Positions 1-7,929 are shown, counted from the first letter of the stretch. The stretch is DNA of 7,929 nt from JBNJEM01 sp051745935 (GCA_051745935.1 JBNJEM010000361.1:1-7929); one strand, 5' to 3'. Notes: generated by a model not told the origin, from the letters alone. Program-made: numbers and translations.

Positions 1-1
1 C

Positions 2-433
2 GTGGTCATCGGTGCCACTAACGCGCTCGAAGCCGTGGATCCATGTTTCCTTCGCCCTGGCAGGTTCACTTATACGATTGAGGTGAAACCGCCTGGAGAG
101 GTAGGCCTCGTCGAGATCCTCCTGATTTGTCTGGAGATTGCCGCCCGGCGGGCCACACGCAACGACTTTCTCGAAGATGAGTTGGAACAGGCGGTTCTTG
201 CCCCGCGTCAACAGTGGCTCGACCAGGCATTCCAGCACGACACAACCGGCGTGATTCAGGTGGCCCGCGTCGCCGCCGACAAGGAACTCGTGGGGGACGA
301 CATACGGGAGATCATCCGGCGAGTTATTGATGAACGCGTCATGGCGGACATTGACGGTATCGATCTCGGACCGATTACAACAGCAGACCTTCAGCGTCAC
401 GTGGAAGAGTACTGGCCCGTACGAGGATCATGA
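2..433 (+). CDS. AAA+ ATPase, C-terminal part (5' end outside window)
   Basis: This is the back half of an AAA+ ATPase module, an ATP-driven protein or complex remodeller; the substrate cannot be told from this part. The visible sequence opens with VVIGATN, the sensor-1 strand that follows Walker B, then DPCFLRPGRF, the second region of homology with the two arginines that act as arginine fingers in classic AAA proteins. A GDDIREIIRRV segment about 97 residues in fits the sensor-2/C-terminal helical lid. The stretch between (about residues 40-95) is longer and more divergent than in Cdc48 or FtsH. Walker A and B must lie upstream. The frame is open from base 2; the GTG there is an internal Val codon, not a start. 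The tail after the lid is short, so this is probably the last domain. The stop overlaps a downstream ATG as ATGA. Family assignment is firm; the specific role is unknown. Confidence 0.85.
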   Translation: MVIGATNALEAVDPCFLRPGRFTYTIEVKPPGEVGLVEILLICLEIAARRATRNDFLEDELEQAVLAPRQQWLDQAFQHDTTGVIQVARVAADKELVGDDIREIIRRVIDERVMADIDGIDLGPITTADLQRHVEEYWPVRGS

Positions 434-516
434 TCTATGGACATCTGGCCGGGCGTGAGGAAGTTGCCGCGGCATTGCGAGTGAGGTTTTCGCCGCATGG
501 CGCGGCGACGCACTGA
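430..516 (+). CDS. 28-codon ORF overlapping the AAA+ gene stop
   Basis: An ATG at 430 shares bases with the TGA of the AAA+ gene (ATGA), the usual geometry of translational coupling. It encodes a 28-residue peptide beginning MIYGHLAGREEVAAAL and ends at TGA 514-516. I recognise no family. A perfect 6-bp GC hairpin (CGCCGC, 5-nt loop, GCGGCG) at 491-507 lies inside it, with no T-tract after it, so it is not a standard intrinsic terminator. It could be a coupled small protein, the stump of a lost downstream gene, or chance. Confidence 0.2.
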   Translation: MIYGHLAGREEVAAALRVRFSPHGAATH

Positions 517-615
517 AAGCCCGACCTACGATAACCTCTGGGGGCACCATTTCACAGTTCCTGTTTCAAGTAACCACACTTTTTTGGCGGCGAACGGCCG
601 CGGAGGAATCATCTC
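434..615 (+). promoter_or_regulatory. ppdK upstream region with ribosome binding site
   Basis: This 182-bp gap precedes ppdK. GGAGG at 602-606 lies nine bases before ATG 616 and is a strong Shine-Dalgarno that fixes the start. The gap also holds the micro-ORF and GC hairpin described above. I see no clear -35/-10 pair. The distance from the AAA+ gene suggests ppdK has its own promoter, but that is inference. Confidence 0.6.
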
Positions 616-3381
<2,766 letters not shown>

Positions 3382-3479
3382 CAATGCGGTTCTCGACGCG
3401 GCCTGCGATATAGTTGTCCAGAATCGGTATGCTCGCCGCGCATCAGTTATGAAATGTTATCCTGTTTAATCTTGCGCCA

Positions 3480-3593
3480 ATGAGAGAAGTGGCGAAGAAA
3501 ACAGCCGGGCTAATTGGACCGCGCCGCTTAGAGGCGGACAGAAAACTCCGGCAAGCGTTGCTAAATCGTTCACATTACAAGGGTTCGCGGTGA
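3480..3593 (+). CDS. possible 37-aa basic small protein
   Basis: ATG 3480 opens a 37-codon frame starting MREVAKKTAGLIGPRRLEAD and ending at TGA 3591-3593. It is rich in Lys and Arg and has no membrane segment. I see no Shine-Dalgarno and recognise no family. It lies in the otherwise gene-less stretch after ppdK and its 3' end overlaps the minus-strand remnant. One half of an 11-bp inverted repeat (3534-3544 with 3605-3615) falls inside it. It may well be chance. Confidence 0.15.
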   Translation: MREVAKKTAGLIGPRRLEADRKLRQALLNRSHYKGSR

Positions 3594-3788
3594 CGTTTAC
3601 AGGGTTTCTGTCCGCTTCTTAGGATCTTCTCGCACAACTCGGCGGCGAAGAGGGCGCGATACTTCCGCCCGCTCCGCGTCTTGAAGACGATGTGCAGGAT
3701 TTCGTAACGGTTCACGGGCAAAACACTGATGTCCGCGGGCGTTCGCACGTTTGTTGCACATTTGACGAAAGGCTTTTCGAGGTGCAAA
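3575..3788 (-). pseudogene. degraded minus-strand coding remnant next to the inverted-repeat element
   Basis: Reading from about 3788 down to TAA at 3577-3575, the minus strand gives a protein-like tail containing NRYEILHIVFKTRSGRKYRA and then ALFAAELCEKILRSGQKP. By eye the FKTRSGRKYRALF stretch and the following IL-R-GQKP resemble the C-terminus of small RelE/ParE-type toxins; a weaker alternative is the N-terminal part of an IS200-like/RAYT transposase. Neither is secure, and no full domain is present. The open frame continues upstream through the whole 114-bp element (114 = 38 codons, so the frame is kept) with no plausible N-terminal half. The frame can be extended to an ATG only beyond the element. 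I read it as the end of a gene interrupted or replaced by the repeat. Confidence 0.25.
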
Positions 3789-3902
3789 TGCCACGGGCTT
3801 GTCCCGTGGTCCGTTACGTTCCACGCTACCGACAGGCAGCAGTGGTGTGTCTGGCCGGTTTGTAGCAGCGAGCGTGAACCACCACGGGACAAGCCCGTGG
3901 CA
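3789..3902. repeat. 114-bp nested inverted-repeat element (REP-doublet or MITE-like)
   Basis: Bases 3789-3810 and 3881-3902 are perfect 22-bp inverted repeats. Each arm is itself a hairpin: 7-bp stem CCACGGG/CCCGTGG around a 5-nt loop (CTTGT on the left, ACAAG on the right). The pairing extends imperfectly inward, with GTTCCACGCT on the left against AGCGTGAAC on the right. The core is 70 bp. Several frames stay open through it on both strands, so it can generate spurious ORFs. I see no target duplication at its edges and no transposase inside. This architecture is that of paired REP sequences or a non-autonomous mobile element; I know of no name for it. An imperfect copy of part of its core (3861-3877) recurs at 5919-5936. 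Confidence 0.85.
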
Positions 3903-4137
3903 TCCATGCGGGTCTTGCGTGTCCAGGCCGTGTCGCGGCACCCGTGCACGGCTACCGGATTTCTTCTTCATGGTCCGCGTTTTCCGGGGCCATCAAACAG
4001 CTCTCTGGTCGCTCGGAAAATCAGAATTCCAGAAACTCCGCCCGCATCAAGTATTTGACACTCTCTTGACTCAGCCTTCAATAGCTACCCTCCTTCTTCA
4101 TAAAAAGTACTGGACGTGGAAAGCGGCTACCCTATGA
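3903..4137 (+). promoter_or_regulatory. gene-less stretch with a weak promoter candidate before the FtsK-like gene
   Basis: No convincing gene is visible here. A perfect -35 hexamer TTGACA lies at 4055-4060; the hexamer 17 bases later (TCAATA, 4078-4083) is a poor -10, so the promoter is only a candidate. An 8-bp inverted repeat, GTACTGGA at 4107-4114 and TCCAGTAC at 4140-4147, brackets an ATG at 4134 that opens a 43-codon frame ending at 4265, out of frame with the motor gene. That ATG may be a vestigial start. CCGTGCACGG at 3942-3951 is a small palindrome. Confidence 0.2.
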
Positions 4138-4266
4138 CCTCCAGTACGAGCGCACGCTCGTCTAAAGGGAATTCGGCAAGAGAGGCCGGGCGCGCGGAAT
4201 ATCAACGCATCCACACTGAAATCGCCCCCTCTTATCCAGGCCAGACAGGGGCATGTCAGCCTTGAT

Positions 4267-5082
4267 TTGCCGCGCGCGAGCCGGGAACCACTCACCCTCT
4301 CCACGCTTCTGGAAGACAACGGCGGGCGTCGGCCGGGATCGACCGGCGCCTTCCCGCTCGGGATGACCATCGACGGTCGCGTCTATTGGGCCGACCTCGC
4401 GGAACCGACCATGACAAGCATCCTCATCGGCGGGACTTCGGGGAGTGGAAAGAGCGTGCTCCTGCAGTCCATCGTGGCGGGGCTGGGCTTGTGCGCGCCG
4501 CCCGGAAGTGTGCGATTCGTCCTTATCGATCCCAAACGCGTCACGTTTCCTCACTTTGCCGACCTTCCGTGCGTGGAGAACCCGCTCTACCTGGACGCCG
4601 AACCCGCACTGAAACGTCTCAGCGGGTTGGTGGACGAGATGGAAGAGCGCTACCGTGTGCTGGAAGAAGGCGCTGTTCCCGATTTGCGGGCATACAACGA
4701 TCACGTCGATGAGCCGCTCTTTCGATATGTCGTGATCATCGACGAATACGCCGACATGATCCTGGATCACGACACGCGATCGGATCTGGAGACCTGTATC
4801 CAGCGCATTGGCCAGAAAGGTCGGGCCGCCGGTTTCCACCTCGTGCTAGCGACGCAGCGTCCCGACTCGAAGGTCGTGACCGGGGTCATCAAGGCAAATC
4901 TGCAGCTCAAGATCGCGTTGAAGGTGACCAACGCCGCGAACAGCCGGATCATCCTGGACGAACCGGGAGCCGAGTACCTGATCGGCCACGGCGACATGCT
5001 GGTAGGCGGCAGCACCGCCGTAGAGCGCCTTCAAGGTGCTCTCGTCACCAAGACTGAACTCCAGCAACTGTCCAGGTGCTGA
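4267..5082 (+). CDS. FtsK/SpoIIIE-like DNA-translocase motor domain, apparently truncated at both ends
   Basis: A RecA-like hexameric DNA pump ATPase domain of the FtsK/SpoIIIE/HerA superfamily. Walker A GGTSGSGKS is at residues 55-63, LIDPK at 86-90, Walker B VVIIDEYAD at 155-163, the GRAAGFHLVLATQRP block at 185-199, then GVIKANLQLKIALKV and GHGDMLVGG, all typical of FtsK beta domains. Chromosomal FtsK/SpoIIIE proteins are about 700-1,300 aa; only about 271 codons follow the first usable start here, TTG 4267. The frame is open back to 4138 (after TGA 4135-4137), and the residues just before the TTG (QARQGHVSLD) still look like the FtsK approach to the motor, yet no ATG or GTG occurs there. 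There is no membrane region, no alpha subdomain, and no winged-helix gamma domain after the final SRC. Either a remnant, or a minimal motor using TTG. No Shine-Dalgarno is obvious. Family is firm; functionality is doubtful. Confidence 0.8.
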   Translation: MPRASREPLTLSTLLEDNGGRRPGSTGAFPLGMTIDGRVYWADLAEPTMTSILIGGTSGSGKSVLLQSIVAGLGLCAPPGSVRFVLIDPKRVTFPHFADLPCVENPLYLDAEPALKRLSGLVDEMEERYRVLEEGAVPDLRAYNDHVDEPLFRYVVIIDEYADMILDHDTRSDLETCIQRIGQKGRAAGFHLVLATQRPDSKVVTGVIKANLQLKIALKVTNAANSRIILDEPGAEYLIGHGDMLVGGSTAVERLQGALVTKTELQQLSRC

Positions 5083-5277
5083 ATCCGCGGAGGTTGGGAC
5101 GCTTGGAGGTCCTGGTTTTGTTGGGCGACCGCGGAGGTTACGGCATCGGAGGCCGAAAACCACCGTTGCCGGGGTCGGCGCAATAAATGCCCGTCGAGAT
5201 CGAGCCCATTTTTGAAGCCATGACAAGGCAATGGGATTTCCCGCCGTCCAATGGGTTTTGGAAGCGGGAGCTAGGTT
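5083..5277. other. non-coding stretch with an 11-bp direct repeat
   Basis: I see no gene here. CCGCGGAGGTT occurs twice in direct orientation, at 5085-5095 and 5129-5139, starting two bases after the stop of the FtsK-like gene. An ATG at 5187 opens 64 codons to 5381 but shows no family signature and overlaps the better-looking frame that follows. Confidence 0.4.
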
Positions 5278-5457
5278 TTGTTTCGGGCGGTTGGATTTTT
5301 CCGGGTGGAAAGCTACCCGACGCAAGCCGTCCTCCCGTTGGTCGGACTCGCGGCGGAGAAAGTCATCCGCGAGCGGTATAACGGCGATCCCTTACTGAGA
5401 AGGCCCACCATCAACATCACATCCCGCCTTCACTTCGCTTATTCCTTCATCCATTGA
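5278..5457 (+). CDS. unrecognised 59-aa open frame, perhaps a gene end
   Basis: After a TAG at 5272-5274 the frame runs open to TGA 5455-5457. Possible starts are TTG 5278 (59 aa) and GTG 5305 (50 aa). The product includes LPLVGLAAEKVIRERYNGDP and then RRPTINITSRLHFAYSFIH. A hydrophobic-charged helix followed by a beta-like end gives it protein character, but I cannot name a family. There is no Shine-Dalgarno before either start. Given the debris on both sides, it may be the C-terminal end of a deleted gene rather than a small gene. Confidence 0.25.
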   Translation: MFRAVGFFRVESYPTQAVLPLVGLAAEKVIRERYNGDPLLRRPTINITSRLHFAYSFIH

Positions 5458-5462
5458 CCGGC

Positions 5463-5726
5463 TCAGGGAAGATCCACCTCTGTTTGTACAGCCGGTTCAA
5501 GCTTCGCCGAGACGACTCGCTGGTTGACCAGGTCCGTGACGTAGGCACGATCGTGGGCGGTCTCCACCGACAGCGGCCAGCCGTATGCAATTTCCGGCTC
5601 GGGATGGGGGGAATCGGGACCACGATTGTCCATGTTTCCGTGTCCGCCAAACTCCGTTATCCGGTTTCCTTCGGTGTCCAGAACCAGGATGCGGAAACCG
5701 AAGGCATCGGGCACATGAATCCGGAT
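5463..5726 (-). pseudogene. NHL-repeat (beta-propeller) protein, C-terminal fragment
   Basis: The minus strand encodes about 87 residues containing PDAFGFRILVLDTEGNRITE, FGGHGNMDNRGPDS, and AYVTDLVNQRVVSAKL, ending EVDLP at the stop 5465-5463. The alternation of FGFRILV.DTEGN and AYVTDLVNQRVV is the blade signature of NHL propellers, and ending just after a final blade is how the secreted planctomycete-type NHL proteins finish. A full protein would have 300 or more residues and a signal peptide. The same frame upstream (from about 5727) turns into a low-complexity CTTTGCTTCTTTGC stretch with no further blades, so only the 3' end survives. A GTG at 5714 could technically start it, but it is an internal Val codon in the propeller. 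The fold resemblance is good; it is probably dead. Confidence 0.6.
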
Positions 5727-5758
5727 TGCAAAGAAGCAAAGAAGCGTGGAGCGAGTCC

Positions 5759-5923
5759 CTGATCTCGCGTCGACACCTGTTCCGCCGCGCCGGTGCGTTG
5801 ACCGCCGCCGCGACGGGGGCCGCTCTGCCCACTCAGTTCGGTGCCGGCGACCAAGACGGTCCGGCCGCGGGCCTCCGACGCGCCCTCGCGACCTGTGATG
5901 TGCGGGCCGAACGAGAACTGTAG
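5759..5923 (+). pseudogene. orphan Tat signal peptide fragment
   Basis: The frame from 5759 (CTG) reads LISRRHLFRRAGALTAAATG and continues AALPTQFGAGDQDG: a basic twin-arginine motif (SRRHLF), a short Ala/Thr-rich hydrophobic core and a plausible cleavage zone. This is how many Tat-exported planctomycete proteins start. There is no ATG or GTG at the expected place, where a CTG stands just before ISRR, and the frame stops at TAG 5921-5923 after about 54 codons, before any recognisable mature domain. That stop lies inside the sequence shared with the 114-bp element. I read it as the beginning of a lost secreted-protein gene; a functional peptide with a CTG start is unlikely. Confidence 0.45.
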
Positions 5924-5936
5924 CAGCGAGCCGTGA
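5919..5936 (+). repeat. second copy of part of the 114-bp element core
   Basis: TGTAGCAGCGAGCCGTGA here matches TGTAGCAGCGAGCGTGA at 3861-3877 with a single extra C. The first 12 bases are identical. The CCACGGG hairpin arms are not present beside this copy, so it is either a decayed copy or an independent dispersed word. Confidence 0.5.
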
Positions 5937-5990
5937 TGGACGCGGATCAACGCTAATCCATTCTCCACCGTCAGCCCCCGCTGTGAGCGC

Positions 5991-6020
5991 GCATCAGCGT
6001 GCATTAGCGTTCATTGGCGG
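5991..6020 (+). repeat. three 10-bp imperfect tandem repeats
   Basis: Three consecutive 10-mers, GCATCAGCGT, GCATTAGCGT and TCATTGGCGG, are followed by a partial TTCAT. The related phrase GATCAACGCTAATCC occurs about 40 bases upstream (5945-5959). The period and consensus (CATYRGCG) suggest a dispersed intergenic repeat family. The rest of 5937-6130 shows no gene. Confidence 0.6.
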
Positions 6021-6130
6021 TTCATGTGGTTGAACGCCGCGGCCCCAGTTGTGAAAATTAATGGTACGGCGCGAGATTATCGTGAGTGAACTTTGGTCAC
6101 GCTTGAGAGACCTGTGAGCGGGGCAAGTCC

Positions 6131-6994
6131 ATGTTACGCCACGTAAGGATCAGCAGACGAACGTTCGTCCGCATGTCGGCACTGACTGTCGGCCTGGGGA
6201 CGGGGCTGGGGCTTTATACGTGGTGTTGCGAGCCACACTGGGTAGAGTTGGCGGAACGCCGTCTGCATGTCGCCAACTTGCCTGACGAGTTGTCAGGAGC
6301 CCGGTTGGCGCAGTTAAGCGATTTGCACATTGGCCCGCAAGTGGACGATTCCTATTTGATCCGGGTTTTTGAACACGTGAAGAAGCGGGGACCGGAGATT
6401 GTGGTTTACACGGGGGACTTCACCACCTACGAGCCGGACGGTTTTGACCACGTTCGTTCGATGGTTCATCATTTGCCGCTGGGAGCTCGCGGTACGTTCG
6501 GCGTGTTGGGCAACCACGACTACGGCCCCGGCTGGGCACATCCTGAAATCGCCGACGGCATTTCCGCGTTGGCAAGCGACGCGGGCGTTCGAATGCTACG
6601 CAACGAGATGACGGACGTGGATGGTTTCCAAATCGTCGGCTTGGATGACCTTTGGGCGGGGCGTTTTCGGCCCCAGGAACCGATGGCGGCGCTCGATCCC
6701 AACCGTGCCTCTATTGTGTTAACCCATAATCCAGATACCGTGGACCAACCGGGATGGAAAGACTATTCGGGATGGATTTTGGCAGGTCACACCCATGGTG
6801 GACAGTGCAAGCCGCCCTTTCTCCCGCCTCCCCGACTCCCCGTGCAGAACCGGCGATACACGTCGGGAGCGTTCGATTTGTCGGATGGACGCCGACTGTA
6901 CATCAACCGAGGAATCGGACACCTTTTGCGGGTGAGGTTCAACGCCCGCCCGGAAGTCACCATTTTTCGTCTGGAACGGGCAGAGGAGCCGTGA
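6131..6994 (+). CDS. Tat-exported YkuE-like metallophosphoesterase
   Basis: A calcineurin-like dinuclear-metal phosphoesterase of the YkuE type, probably acting outside the cytoplasm. The 287-aa product begins with a Tat signal: SRRTFVR at 8-14, then a Leu/Gly/Thr-rich core to about residue 31. Metal-binding motifs appear in canonical order: SDLHIG (D64, H66), TGDF (D96), GNHD at 127-130 (N128, H129), LTHNPD (H199) and GHTHGGQ at 219-225 (H220, H222). The C-terminus, YINRGIGHLLRVRFNARPEV, is typical of this family. Length is normal and no key residue is missing. ATG 6131 is chosen because the twin-arginine motif follows directly; the Shine-Dalgarno is weak (GAGCGGGG about eight bases upstream). 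The gene stands alone, so the substrate is open: Bacillus YkuE is a Mn-dependent Tat substrate, and relatives act on nucleotides or lipid pyrophosphates. Confidence 0.94.
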   Translation: MLRHVRISRRTFVRMSALTVGLGTGLGLYTWCCEPHWVELAERRLHVANLPDELSGARLAQLSDLHIGPQVDDSYLIRVFEHVKKRGPEIVVYTGDFTTYEPDGFDHVRSMVHHLPLGARGTFGVLGNHDYGPGWAHPEIADGISALASDAGVRMLRNEMTDVDGFQIVGLDDLWAGRFRPQEPMAALDPNRASIVLTHNPDTVDQPGWKDYSGWILAGHTHGGQCKPPFLPPPRLPVQNRRYTSGAFDLSDGRRLYINRGIGHLLRVRFNARPEVTIFRLERAEEP

Positions 6995-7216
6995 AGTTGT
7001 GTCAACGGCAACGGTCGACGCGTTTTGCTCTTGCGGCATTCCAGTTGAAGCAATGATGCAAATGCTGCTAAAGAAAACAAGTAACACTTTAGCCGTCCGA
7101 ATCTTGATAAGTGCTACGCCATGCTAGCGAACTACGCAGCGAATCGGCCGATAGTCGTTTAGTTTTCCCCGAAAAAGCGCGCCCCAGCGAGATTGCACCC
7201 GGATTGACAAGCGATC
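6995..7216. other. intergenic region without a supported gene
   Basis: No convincing coding frame or terminator is seen on either strand. There is a 10-bp palindrome ATCGGCCGAT at 7143-7152. A TTGACA at 7204-7209 lies only seven bases before the next ATG, too close to serve as its -35 box. Confidence 0.4.
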
Positions 7217-7651
7217 ATGCCGATGGACCGAATGGGTGAGTTGGCAGTGCTGCTTGAATCTGGACACAGATCGCCGCTCCCAATTGATCTGGAGATTGAA
7301 GTTGCCAAGATGATTTATCGCAACTTCGAGGTCCATCCGCCGGCCGACCTGGATATGCAACCGAAATTGGCTCAGCGACTTTGGGAGATGGTGCAGGCAT
7401 ATGTCAATCCGCGCATCCTTTTGCGTGGCAAACATTCGGCAGCCGCTTCGTTGGCTATTGAAGCCATCGTCTCCATGCGTAGTTCACTTGCACTTGAGGC
7501 ATGGCAGGCAGCCACGCGATGTCCGTATCGTTGGTTCGCGGAGTTGGTCACTGATGATCTCGACGACCTTCATGAAAAGTGGAGTAGCAAGAGCCCGAAT
7601 GCCGCGGCTTGGCTAGGCGACTTGCGGAGCCATGTCTTGGCGCATGTTTGA
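7217..7651 (+). CDS. hypothetical 144-aa soluble protein
   Basis: I do not recognise this protein. It starts MPMDRMGELAVLLESGHRSP and appears largely alpha-helical: amphipathic segments near 25-35 (LEIEVAKMIYRNF), 50-65 (KLAQRLWEMVQAYV), 72-95 and 125-140. There is no signal peptide, transmembrane segment or obvious catalytic motif; it is slightly acidic and rich in Trp, Ala and Leu. The frame is clean for its whole length with normal GC-rich codon use, so it is probably a real gene. ATG 7217 is preferred; a second in-frame ATG at 7223 is possible, and neither has a strong Shine-Dalgarno. The next reading frame starts about 20 bases after the stop, so the pair may once have been co-transcribed. 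Confidence 0.7.
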   Translation: MPMDRMGELAVLLESGHRSPLPIDLEIEVAKMIYRNFEVHPPADLDMQPKLAQRLWEMVQAYVNPRILLRGKHSAAASLAIEAIVSMRSSLALEAWQAATRCPYRWFAELVTDDLDDLHEKWSSKSPNAAAWLGDLRSHVLAHV

Positions 7652-7671
7652 TCGGCATATTGGAGTCTCCT

Positions 7672-7849
7672 GTGCCCAGTTATCGCGTAGCCGGATCACT
7701 CACAAGAATTTTCTACCACCCGCGCGATTCTTGAGAAACTCAAGGAGTTTTGTATCAAAACGAAACGTAAAAATGCCTTTCTTTTGGAAATCAAGAACGA
7801 TGACCAAGGCTTCGCATGCGTGCAAGACTTAGCACCTGTAAAGAAATAA
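7672..7849 (+). pseudogene. small AT-rich gene, apparently frame-shifted
   Basis: GTG 7672 has GGAG at 7662-7665, six bases upstream. Its frame (VPSYRVAGSLTRIFYHPRDS) stops after 20 codons at TGA 7732-7734. Another frame, open from 7691 (after TAG 7688-7690) to TAA 7847-7849, reads STTRAILEKLKEFCIKTKRK, then NAFLLEIKNDDQGFACVQDL and APVKK. It is strongly protein-like but has no start codon of its own. A single-base slip near 7709-7714 would join the two into a protein of about 59 residues, with a basic amphipathic helix followed by a beta strand pair. Bases 7741-7800 are only 33% GC, far below the neighbouring genes, which suggests foreign or decaying sequence. I recognise no family. A sequencing error is the other explanation. 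Confidence 0.35.
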
Positions 7850-7874
7850 CTGTCTGATTCAAGGAGTGTGAGTG

Positions 7875-7929
7875 ATGTTCCCAGATCGGGCCAACGGAGA
7901 CTCAGGTTGCTCGCTCCATCACGGCGGTT
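7875..7929 (+). CDS. start of an unidentified gene (3' end outside window)
   Basis: ATG 7875 is preceded by AAGGAG at 7861-7866 with an eight-base spacing, a strong Shine-Dalgarno. Eighteen codons are visible (MFPDRANGDSGCSLHHGG), too few to identify a product. The +1 frame reads QIGPTETQVARSITAV, which also looks protein-like but follows a stop at 7873-7875. The start is plausible; the function is unknown. Confidence 0.4.
   Translation, partial: MFPDRANGDSGCSLHHGG

Noticed and set aside
491..507. GC hairpin as an intrinsic terminator of the AAA+ gene
   Set aside because: The stem is perfect, but no T-tract follows on either strand.
3729..4137. Two plus-strand open frames of about 110 codons across the inverted-repeat element
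   Set aside because: They exist because the palindromic element is free of stops in several frames. Their translations overlap out of phase and show no family features.
7053..7127. 24-codon frame MMQMLLKKTSNTLAVRI
   Set aside because: Very short, weak ribosome binding site, no recognisable feature.
7204..7209. TTGACA as a promoter for the 144-aa gene
   Set aside because: It is only seven bases from the ATG, leaving no room for a -10 box and leader.
7632..7832. 66-codon frame overlapping the end of the 144-aa gene
   Set aside because: It starts inside that gene out of frame and has low-complexity Ser/Arg/Lys content; the other two frames there carry the better coding signals.

Overview
The window (7,929 bp, mostly GC-rich, with an AT-richer patch near 7.74-7.86 kb) is bacterial chromosome made of a few solid genes separated by stretches of decayed sequence. 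A Planctomycetota-type host is my best guess. It rests on family resemblance and style: a Tat-signal metallophosphoesterase of the SRRTFVR type, an NHL-propeller C-terminus of a kind common in that phylum, an orphan Tat signal, and much non-coding debris. It is an inference, not proof.

Layout. (1) 2-433: C-terminal part of an AAA+ ATPase whose Walker motifs lie upstream of the window; a 28-codon ORF overlaps its stop as ATGA. (2) 616-3381: a complete pyruvate, phosphate dikinase gene (ppdK) with a strong Shine-Dalgarno and all main catalytic residues, but with Ala in place of the near-invariant Thr two residues before the catalytic His. (3) 3382-4137: no convincing intact gene. It holds a 114-bp element with perfect 22-bp inverted ends, each end itself a hairpin, lying against a degraded minus-strand coding remnant. 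(4) 4138-5082: an FtsK/SpoIIIE-like motor domain that lacks a normal start and the usual N- and C-terminal parts. (5) 5083-6130: debris, including a 59-codon open frame, a minus-strand NHL-repeat fragment, an orphan Tat signal fragment, a sequence shared with the 114-bp element, and a 10-bp tandem repeat. (6) 6131-6994: an intact Tat-dependent YkuE-like metallophosphoesterase. (7) 7217-7651: an unrecognised 144-aa protein. (8) 7652-7929: an AT-rich, apparently frame-broken small gene, then the first codons of another gene with a good Shine-Dalgarno.

The genes do not form an obvious pathway. PPDK is central carbon metabolism, the phosphoesterase is probably exported, and the AAA+ and FtsK-like ATPases look unrelated to both. 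I do not see a convincing new multi-gene system. The most useful leads are the PPDK active-site loop variant, the nested inverted-repeat element and its partial second copy, and the truncated FtsK-like motor.
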